IMG/VR virus record: IMGVR_UViG_3300032006_000100
Coordinates: 1 to 22,250 of that record
Length of the DNA stretch: 22,250 bases
Strand: one strand, 5' to 3'
Origin: a virus
The notes under the pieces are model-generated. The model did no database searches and was not told where the DNA came from. It saw only the letters and a list, made by a program, of their open reading frames with translations. A program made the translations under genes and the position numbers. This document shows, one piece after another, positions 1 through 4,548 of the stretch. Position 1 is the first letter of the stretch. Each line of letters starts with the position of its first letter.

Positions 1-45
1 CGTTTTGTTGAAATGGTCTCTGGATCGTGTATTATTAAAGCATGA
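1..45 (+). CDS. 3' end of an upstream gene (partial)
   Basis: Frame 1 is open from the window edge and reads RFVEMVSGSCIIKA before a TGA at 43-45. That stop overlaps the ATG of the next gene in an ATGA arrangement, a common sign of translationally coupled phage genes. Only 14 residues are visible, so no family can be assigned. From synteny it could be another small late or baseplate gene, but that is only inference. Confidence 0.55.
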   Translation, partial: RFVEMVSGSCIIKA

Positions 46-236
46 ACGAAATCTTTCTCACTAACGCCGCTGCTCGCCGTGACCCCGTTGTCCAAGCAGC
101 GATGAAATCCATCCTTGCCCAGATGACTCGTGAAAACGAAATGCACTCGGCAGGAATTCTACCTCACACCCAAGAGGTTTCACCAGTGAACTTTTTGCAA
201 GATGTTCTGAACGATTTGGGAGATCCAAGATTTTGA
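42..236 (+). CDS. small phage protein of unknown function (64 aa)
   Basis: A 64-residue ORF starting at ATG 42, with its start overlapping the upstream stop (ATGA) and its own TGA overlapping the TTG start of the next ORF. The protein is soluble-looking, with no membrane segment. It has an N-terminal helix-prone stretch (AAARRDPVVQAAMKSILAQM) and an acidic C-terminal helix (NFLQDVLNDLGDPRF). Many codons end in C or G, unlike the AT-ending codons of the wedge genes downstream. I do not recognise the family. The tight overlaps on both sides, and a reading that stays protein-like throughout, support it as real. Confidence 0.7.
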   Translation: MNEIFLTNAAARRDPVVQAAMKSILAQMTRENEMHSAGILPHTQEVSPVNFLQDVLNDLGDPRF

Positions 237-373
237 GAATCGCCCTCGCTTCCATCGTCATTTTAGCAGGTGTCCTTATTGGACACTCTGCCATTCAGAC
301 AGTTTCTGAAATGACGGAATCACGCCAAGAGCGTATTTGCCAAATCGACCCAACCCTTTGCAATTCAAAATGA
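233..373 (+). CDS. small exported or membrane-anchored protein with TTG start (46 aa)
   Basis: The frame opens at TTG 233-235, overlapping the upstream TGA by two bases, and runs to TGA 371-373. The translation begins (M)RIALASIVILAGVLIGHSA. This is one arginine followed by a hydrophobic run of about 15 residues, typical of a signal peptide or single membrane anchor. A short polar tail follows with two cysteines eight residues apart (CQIDPTLC). No ATG lies upstream in frame close enough to serve, so TTG is the probable start. Function is unknown. An inner-membrane or periplasmic role is inferred only from the hydrophobic segment; it is too short to call a spanin or holin. Confidence 0.55.
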   Translation: MRIALASIVILAGVLIGHSAIQTVSEMTESRQERICQIDPTLCNSK

Positions 374-410
374 TTTCACATTCACCCGACCTTTACAACG
401 AAATTCTCAA

Positions 411-566
411 ATGCCAAGATCTTCAACCCATGTCCGCTACTGGACAGAATCTCAGGGACAACCCCGAAAGATTTTCATTCAGTCGTATTCTCAGGCGTGT
501 GACTTCGTTGATTTCTGGCAGTCTATGGGATTCAGAGCAGAGGTCTGCCCACCTGGTCTAATCTGA
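411..566 (+). CDS. small phage protein of unknown function (51 aa)
   Basis: The ORF starts at ATG 411 and ends with TGA 564-566, just before the terminator at 588. The translation is rich in aromatic residues and reads like a folded protein, for example HVRYWTESQGQPRKIFIQSY, then ACDFVDFWQSMGFRAEVC and a PPG near the end. A second frame (370-561, ATG overlapping the previous stop) is also open over the same DNA. I prefer the 411 frame because of its residue composition. The start is uncertain: there is no clear Shine-Dalgarno sequence, and an ATT at 363 is in frame. It is the last gene of the upstream unit. No family recognised. Confidence 0.6.
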   Translation: MPRSSTHVRYWTESQGQPRKIFIQSYSQACDFVDFWQSMGFRAEVCPPGLI

Positions 567-587
567 CCAGATCCGACAATTTGCAGT

Positions 588-616
588 AAAGGGGCAGTGA
601 TTTTGCCCCTTTTTTA
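588..616 (+). terminator. intrinsic terminator
   Basis: The arm AAAGGGGCA (588-596) pairs with TGCCCCTTT (604-612) around the 7-base loop GTGATTT. The T-run continues to 615 (TTTTTT from 610). This is a textbook rho-independent terminator placed 22 bases after the stop of the 51-residue gene. It separates the small-gene cluster from the baseplate units. Confidence 0.88.
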
Positions 617-618
617 TT

Positions 619-665
619 GGTAAGGGGTCGCCAAGCGGTTTCAAAAAACGAAGACTCCCCTAACC
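619..665 (+). other. imperfect hairpin with a tRNA D-arm-like segment
   Basis: GGTAAGGGG (619-627) can pair with CCCCTAACC (657-665) with one A-A mismatch. The enclosed sequence contains GCCAAGCGG (630-638), a string typical of the D-arm region of tRNAs. No anticodon arm, T-arm or CCA end can be folded, so this is not an intact tRNA. It may be a tRNA remnant, a processing or terminator-associated structure, or chance. Confidence 0.3.
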
Positions 666-686
666 TACAAAAGTATCCAGACGAGC

Positions 687-694
687 GATAAATA
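687..694 (+). promoter_or_regulatory. T4-type late promoter GATAAATA
   Basis: GATAAATA matches the NATAAATA late-promoter motif described for cyanomyoviruses (TATAAATA in T4, read by a gp55-type sigma factor). An overlapping TATAAATT follows at 693-700. It lies after the terminator and upstream of the 752 and 813 ORFs and the PAAR gene, so it probably starts that unit, with a leader of about 50 bases. Confidence 0.65.
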
Positions 695-705
695 TAAATT
701 GAAAA

Positions 706-741
706 TGGTTTTTTGAAAACCTCAAACTGAAAAAAATTTTC
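706..741 (+). other. AT-rich leader hairpins before the 752 ORF
   Basis: Two small inverted repeats lie between the late promoter and ATG 752: GGTTTT (707-712) with AAAACC (716-721), and GAAAA (729-733) with TTTTC (737-741). Both are short and AT-rich. They would fall in the mRNA leader and could influence initiation at 752, but may be by-products of base composition. Confidence 0.3.
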
Positions 742-751
742 CTGGTAAAAA

Positions 752-1000
752 ATGCCCGAAAAACCCGAATACGATTACCAACACATATTAGACAACTTTG
801 AACAATTTTGCGATGGATTTGAATCAGCAGCCGCAGAGGGATATCTCAGAGGAAACGAAAAGTCTCCTATCCTCTCCCAATACACCACTAGACACAGAAC
901 AGATACTCCTCGCATTGTGTCAGAGGTTAGTGAGTATAGAGGAGAGGGTATCGAATCTCGAAAACCCTCAATTGATGTACAAGCGACCAACATCGAGTGA
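752..1000 (+). CDS. overlapping small ORF (82 aa), possible gene
   Basis: The ORF starts at ATG 752, about 50 bases after the late promoter. It overlaps the 813-1094 gene in another frame for nearly 190 bases. The N-terminal part looks like a genuine acidic helical protein (PEYDYQHILDNFEQFCDGF). The C-terminal half (many R, S, T) looks more like a shadow of the coiled-coil gene. It may be a real overlapping gene, or its first ~20 codons may be joined to the next frame by a +1 shift. Function unknown. Confidence 0.4.
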   Translation: MPEKPEYDYQHILDNFEQFCDGFESAAAEGYLRGNEKSPILSQYTTRHRTDTPRIVSEVSEYRGEGIESRKPSIDVQATNIE

Positions 1001-1094
1001 ACGAGAAAGGTTAGCAGATACTTTAGATTATTTGCATAACAATGTAGAAGGTATAAAAGAAGACTTAGTAAAATTCGCCCAACGCATCAGATAA
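813..1094 (+). CDS. small coiled-coil virion-associated protein (93 aa), unknown family
   Basis: The ATG at 813 gives 93 residues; a TTG at 798 would add five (98). The protein has a polar N-terminus, then a heptad-like helix (EQILLALCQRLVSIEERVSN) and a second charged amphipathic helix at the C-terminus (LADTLDYLHNNVEGIKEDLV). These suggest a coiled coil or helical hairpin. Its TAA directly abuts the ATG of the PAAR-like gene (1092-1094/1095), so the two are probably translated together. A chaperone, adaptor or tail-tip component is possible from context, but nothing in the sequence proves it. The start is uncertain because neither candidate has a good Shine-Dalgarno sequence and the region is shared with the 752 ORF. 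Confidence 0.75.
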   Translation: MDLNQQPQRDISEETKSLLSSPNTPLDTEQILLALCQRLVSIEERVSNLENPQLMYKRPTSSERERLADTLDYLHNNVEGIKEDLVKFAQRIR

Positions 1095-1496
1095 ATGGCA
1101 TTCATTGCAGGACCACTAACAAATGATTCAGACACTGAACTAGGATCGTGTACATATCCTCGGTTTCCCCTTGGAGGTGCTTTCTACACTTCTCCTAATG
1201 TGTTTATCAATGGTGCTCCTGCTACCATCTATGTTGCTGGAAGTATACCTGTGAATGTACCTGGTATATGGAAACCAGTTTGTGTTCCTGGTGGAGGAGC
1301 ACGAACAATGTTACTAGGAAAGAATACGAATGTTTTTATTAACAGTCAATTGTTTGCTATAGGAGAACTTGGAGCAGGAGCAATTGCTAATAGTGATTCT
1401 ACTGTTATTGCAGCAGGTGGTGTGAGACCATTAACAGGACCATACCTAGCAGAGCAACCACCTAATAAACAAGTAATCATTAATCCTCCTGTCTAG
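1095..1496 (+). CDS. PAAR-like baseplate spike-tip protein
   Basis: This 133-residue glycine- and proline-rich beta protein shows the PAAR layout. SPNVFINGAPA (about residues 33-43) and TNVFINSQLFAIGE (about 78-91) are two copies of the xNVFxNGxxA unit, followed by STVIAAGG, the third strand that closes the PAAR cone. In T4, the PAAR protein gp5.4 sharpens the tip of the gp5 central spike that pierces the outer membrane, and the known fold binds a metal ion. The canonical PAAR tetrapeptide itself is not kept; APAT stands in its place. It directly follows the coiled-coil gene and precedes the wedge genes. The usual neighbour gp5 (hub lysozyme) is not in this window. Confidence 0.72.
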   Translation: MAFIAGPLTNDSDTELGSCTYPRFPLGGAFYTSPNVFINGAPATIYVAGSIPVNVPGIWKPVCVPGGGARTMLLGKNTNVFINSQLFAIGELGAGAIANSDSTVIAAGGVRPLTGPYLAEQPPNKQVIINPPV

Positions 1497-1500
1497 TTGG

Positions 1501-1529
1501 TTGCAGGTTTGATTATCTTATGATATAAT
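1501..1529 (+). promoter_or_regulatory. host-type sigma-70 promoter with extended -10
   Basis: TTGCAG (1501-1506) and TATAAT (1524-1529) are separated by exactly 17 bases, with TG at 1521-1522 making an extended -10. Transcription would start near 1536, 15 bases before ATG 1551. It lies immediately after the PAAR stop codon. It differs from the late-promoter motifs elsewhere in the window and would be read by the host housekeeping polymerase. Confidence 0.7.
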
Positions 1530-1550
1530 ACTATCAGTTTTTCAATTACA

Positions 1551-1694
1551 ATGGCAAAAGCATCTGGTGCATGGGGTAATACTGATTATGTTCAGGCAAC
1601 CCCTAAGAAATCTCGCCAAGGGCGTGGAAAGCATACGAAACTTTCAGCGACTTCCCGAAATAGTGCTAAGAAGCGTTATAGAGGGCAAGGATAA
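1551..1694 (+). CDS. small highly basic protein (47 aa)
   Basis: The translation starts MAKASGAWGNTDYVQATPKK and ends SRNSAKKRYRGQG. It has a high share of Lys and Arg, and almost no acidic residues (one Asp). There is no membrane segment. The charge suggests binding to DNA, RNA or an acidic protein, but no fold or family can be named. It has its own sigma-70-like promoter upstream and is separated from the next gene by a late promoter, so it may be expressed earlier than its neighbours. The first residues resemble small hypothetical proteins I associate with T4-like cyanophages; this is recollection and is unverified. Confidence 0.75.
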   Translation: MAKASGAWGNTDYVQATPKKSRQGRGKHTKLSATSRNSAKKRYRGQG

Positions 1695-1700
1695 CCCTAA

Positions 1701-1719
1701 CGCCGACCTCGCGCCGACC
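1701..1719 (+). repeat. short GC-rich direct repeat
   Basis: CGCCGACC occurs at 1701-1708 and again at 1712-1719, an 11-base period in an otherwise AT-rich stretch between the basic-protein gene and the late promoter. It could be a protein-binding site or a remnant; no palindrome is evident. Confidence 0.4.
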
Positions 1720-1722
1720 AAA

Positions 1723-1730
1723 TCTAAATA
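1723..1730 (+). promoter_or_regulatory. late promoter variant TCTAAATA
   Basis: TCTAAATA contains the CTAAATA form that also occurs immediately upstream of gp25 (2320) and of the DUF4815 gene (16791). It lies 23 bases before ATG 1754, and the same spacing recurs at gp25. This supports a late start site for the 151-residue gene. Confidence 0.55.
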
Positions 1731-1753
1731 ACCTTAACTCCGAGCGACAACTA

Positions 1754-2209
1754 ATGAGTGAATCTAATGAAACAATAGGTCTAGGTACTGATGTATCCGA
1801 CCAAGCAGCAGGATTAGTGCCTGAAACTAAACCTAGTACTGCATATACTAATGATAATACTATTACTCCCCAAGAGAGCGATGAATATGATCCTATAACT
1901 AATGTAGCTGCTGTTACTGGAACTGATGGATATATTGCTCCTCCTTACCCTAATCAAACAACAATCCCTGATTTAACACTAGGAACAGAATGGTCTCTTG
2001 AAGGAACACCTCCTATAACATACCCTGTAAGTGCTCCATACGACCCCGATGGCAATATTACACTAGATACTGCTGGAATTGGTACTGAGACTGTTACTGC
2101 TCCTTTTGAAGGCGATACAGGATGCTGTCAAGATGATGATCATGGAAAGATGATCGGATTGTTAGAACAAATACTTTCTGAGTTAAAGATTGCAAATGGC
2201 AGAGAATAA
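1754..2209 (+). CDS. acidic protein of unknown function (151 aa)
   Basis: The protein has a low-complexity acidic N-terminal region rich in T, S, D and E (residues 1-60). A middle section follows, rich in Pro, Thr and Tyr (IAPPYPNQTTIPDLTLG; ITYPVSAPYDPDG) and probably extended. It ends in CCQDDDHGK and an amphipathic helix (MIGLLEQILSELKIA). No signal peptide or membrane segment is visible. The layout of flexible linker plus terminal helix suggests a docking or tether protein in the particle, but this is only inference. It follows a late promoter and overlaps the next small gene by 14 bases. The CC pair next to DDDH could bind a metal; there is no other support for this. Family not recognised. 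Confidence 0.75.
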   Translation: MSESNETIGLGTDVSDQAAGLVPETKPSTAYTNDNTITPQESDEYDPITNVAAVTGTDGYIAPPYPNQTTIPDLTLGTEWSLEGTPPITYPVSAPYDPDGNITLDTAGIGTETVTAPFEGDTGCCQDDDHGKMIGLLEQILSELKIANGRE

Positions 2210-2327
2210 CGAACTCTTAATAGAAACTGATCAAGACGATTGGTATAGAGCAAGAGATAAAAAGAAAAGAAAAGAAGAAAATACTGATTTAATAGAAATC
2301 ATAGATGGAGATGGCGATACTAAATAA
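2196..2327 (+). CDS. small charged protein (43 aa)
   Basis: The ORF starts at ATG 2196, 14 bases inside the end of the acidic gene, and ends at TAA 2325-2327. It reads MAENNELLIETDQDDWYRAR, then a lysine-rich block (DKKKRKEEN), then an acidic tail (LIEIIDGDGDTK). The alternation of acidic and basic blocks suggests a helical protein-binding peptide; function is unknown. The 3' end overlaps the CTAAATA late promoter that serves gp25. The overlap with the upstream gene indicates translational coupling. Confidence 0.6.
   Translation: MAENNELLIETDQDDWYRARDKKKRKEENTDLIEIIDGDGDTK
2320..2326 (+). promoter_or_regulatory. late promoter CTAAATA upstream of gp25
   Basis: CTAAATA at 2320-2326 covers the last codons and the stop of the 43-residue gene and lies 22 bases before ATG 2349. 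If it acts like the T4 late motif, transcription starts near 2335 and leaves a very short leader on the gp25-gp6-gp7-like mRNA. A TATAAT string at 2334-2339 is too close to the ATG to act as a separate -10 box. Confidence 0.55.
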
Positions 2328-2348
2328 AATTAGTATAATTCCATCTCG

Positions 2349-2741
2349 ATGCCTAAGTTTCAGACGTTTAAGGATATAAGCGTCACATTTAAGAAACATC
2401 CAGTAACTGACGACATGATTGTCGTGAAGGATAAGGCTGCTATTGTGCAGGCTGTTCGTAATTTGTTACTAACACAAAAAGGTGAGAGACCATTTCAACC
2501 TGAATTGGGTTCAGACATATATCGACTGTTGTTTGAACCTATGGATTATGGTACTGCTGCCCTCATACAGAAAGCGATATTCGAGGTCATAGGTAACTAT
2601 GAGCCTCGAATTTCTGTTGATAGCGTTATAGTATCACCTTCGAGGGATGATAATGGGTTTAATGTAGAACTATCTTATTCGGTTCTTGGAAGGAATGATA
2701 CTCCAGTTAATGTCGAATTCTTCTTAGAGAGCTCAAGGTAA
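2349..2741 (+). CDS. 25: baseplate wedge protein gp25
   Basis: At 130 residues it is almost the length of T4 gp25 (132). The family core is plain: IVQAVRNLLLTQKGERPFQP (about residues 30-49), ELGSDIYRLLFEP, then NYEPRI near residue 83, the EPR signature of gp25-like (TssE-type) sheath-initiator proteins. In T4, gp25 sits in the wedge with gp6 and gp53 and nucleates sheath assembly, so it is essential for a contractile tail. There is no clear Shine-Dalgarno sequence before ATG 2349. The stop TAA shares its last base with the ATG of gp6 (TAATG), as expected for coupled expression in fixed ratio. Confidence 0.95.
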   Translation: MPKFQTFKDISVTFKKHPVTDDMIVVKDKAAIVQAVRNLLLTQKGERPFQPELGSDIYRLLFEPMDYGTAALIQKAIFEVIGNYEPRISVDSVIVSPSRDDNGFNVELSYSVLGRNDTPVNVEFFLESSR

Positions 2742-4543
2742 TGCCATACACACAGGTAGCAAATTTAGATTTCGATCAGATTAAGACTTCTCTAAAAGAT
2801 TATCTGAGATCTAATTCTGATTTTACTGATTATGATTTTGAGGGTTCTGCCCTTGCAAACATGATCGATGTATTAGCGTACAATACTTACTATAGTGCGT
2901 TTAATGCAAACATGGTAGTCAATGAAATGTTCATTGATTCCGCATCACTCCGCGACAATGTGGTATCCCTTGCGAAACAATTAGGGTATAGGCCAAAGTC
3001 AAAGACGGCATCTACCGCATATCTTTCATTTTCCGTAACCTATGCGAATCCCACTAACGATACTGAGCTCTCTTTACTCGCAGGAAGCGGATTCCTAAGT
3101 TCATGGGATAACATACTATATCAGTTTGTTACTGCTAGAGATACAAAGGCACAAGTAGTTAATGGTGTTGCAACCTTTACTAATATCCCTATTAAAGAGG
3201 GTAGTCTAATAACCAATACCTACACCTATAACTCTGCTCTTAAGAGTCAAAGGTTTATCATTGATAACCCTGGTGTAGATACTAGTACTTTAGTTGTTAA
3301 GGTATATCCTTCCGCTTCTGCTACTATATTCAAGGAGTATACTCTTGCAGATAATATACTTGAAGCGAAACCCACCTCAGAAGTGTATTTCCTAGATGAG
3401 GTTGCGGAGCAGAGATACGAACTCATCTTTGGTGATGGAGTAATGGGTAAGCAAGTTGCGGATAGTTCTAAAATAGAAGTATCTTATTTGGTAACTGCTG
3501 GAGCAGACGCAAATGGAGCAAAGTCATTTACCTTCTCTGGAAACCTCCTAAATCAGAACCAGGTCGTTCCTAGCAACTTTTCCACTGCAATAGATACAAG
3601 TTCTGTTGTGGTCGCTTCAGGCGGTGCTGACATAGAATCCGTAGACAAGATCAAGTTCCAAGCACCTAAGATGTTTGCTGCTCAAGATCGTGCGGTAACT
3701 GCTGATGACTATGGAACGATTGTACGCAATCTATATCCAGCAGTGAGTGACATCATTGTATTTGGTGGAGAGGAGAATGATCCACCTGAGTATGGTAAAG
3801 TATTCATTGCTATTAAACCAACTGATGCTGCTGCGTTAACTTCAGTAACAAAGGAAGAGATCCGCAAGAAGTTATCAGATTATAGAGTAGCATCTATTAC
3901 ACCACAACTTATTGATCCGTCCATACTCTATGTTGAGGTGGATAGTAAGATCTATTACGACAGTACTAAGACAGAACTATCTCAGACTTCAATTAGAGAC
4001 TTAGCAATCAGTGAGTTTACGAAATATATCAATACTTCAAAAACTGAGAAGTTTAAAGGTAAGTTTAGACATAGTAAAGCAGTAGCAGTTATTGATAATG
4101 CTGAAAGAGCAATCAACTCTAACTTAACAGCAGTAACGATGAGAAAGGATTTCCCTGCTCAGATCAATACTACTACTTTCTATGAGGTTTGTTATCAAAA
4201 TGCATTCCTAGATGATGACGATCCTGTAGTATCTTCTACTGGGTTTGTTGTTACTGAATATCCCAATTATACCGTCTATCTTGAGGACAGAAAAGGCAAA
4301 ATCGTCCTATATAGACTAGACTCTGTTACTGGTGAAAAAGTCCTTTTGGATGATAACATCGGTACAGCAGATTACACCAAAGGTGAGATTAAATTATATG
4401 ATGTAACTATTATCAAAGGAACTTTCTCTGATAATCGTATTGAATTAAGAGTTAAACCGTTAGTAAATGATGTTACTGCACTCCGTGAGGTTTATCTTGA
4501 TGTAGATGTTGCCAAGAGCAGTTTCGTAGCATATCCAGAGTAA
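2741..4543 (+). CDS. 6: baseplate wedge protein gp6 (baseplate J-like)
   Basis: A 600-residue protein against 660 in T4. Recognisable blocks in order: DYDFEGSALANMIDVLAYNT (residues 30-49, close to T4 gp6); SLRDNVVSLAKQLGYRPKS soon after; TAGADANGA near residue 253; a GGADIESVDKIKFQAPKM block with RAVTADDYGTIV near 297-328; and KEEIRKKLSDYRVASITPQL. The middle section is the baseplate J-like core shared with contractile injection systems. In T4, gp6 dimers join neighbouring wedges into the inner ring around the hub and change shape during sheath contraction. AAGG lies six bases before the ATG, which overlaps the gp25 stop. Only five bases separate it from the next gene. Confidence 0.95.
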   Translation: MPYTQVANLDFDQIKTSLKDYLRSNSDFTDYDFEGSALANMIDVLAYNTYYSAFNANMVVNEMFIDSASLRDNVVSLAKQLGYRPKSKTASTAYLSFSVTYANPTNDTELSLLAGSGFLSSWDNILYQFVTARDTKAQVVNGVATFTNIPIKEGSLITNTYTYNSALKSQRFIIDNPGVDTSTLVVKVYPSASATIFKEYTLADNILEAKPTSEVYFLDEVAEQRYELIFGDGVMGKQVADSSKIEVSYLVTAGADANGAKSFTFSGNLLNQNQVVPSNFSTAIDTSSVVVASGGADIESVDKIKFQAPKMFAAQDRAVTADDYGTIVRNLYPAVSDIIVFGGEENDPPEYGKVFIAIKPTDAAALTSVTKEEIRKKLSDYRVASITPQLIDPSILYVEVDSKIYYDSTKTELSQTSIRDLAISEFTKYINTSKTEKFKGKFRHSKAVAVIDNAERAINSNLTAVTMRKDFPAQINTTTFYEVCYQNAFLDDDDPVVSSTGFVVTEYPNYTVYLEDRKGKIVLYRLDSVTGEKVLLDDNIGTADYTKGEIKLYDVTIIKGTFSDNRIELRVKPLVNDVTALREVYLDVDVAKSSFVAYPE

Positions 4544-4548
4544 TATAG

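Noticed and set aside
61-294. 77-codon open frame on the - strand
   Set aside because: It opposes two overlapping small genes on the + strand, has no promoter or ribosome site, and there is no other sign of leftward transcription in the window.
370-561. 63-residue ORF starting with an ATG that overlaps the stop at 371-373
   Set aside because: The overlapping start is attractive, but its residue composition is poor in protein-like features. The 411-566 frame over the same DNA reads much more like a folded protein.
619-665. Intact tRNA gene
   Set aside because: Only a D-arm-like string and a mismatched stem are present. No anticodon arm, T-arm or correct acceptor length can be folded.
2334-2339. 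TATAAT string as a sigma-70 -10 box for gp25
   Set aside because: No -35 box lies at proper spacing, and the implied start would be at or just before the ATG at 2349. The CTAAATA at 2320 explains the site better.
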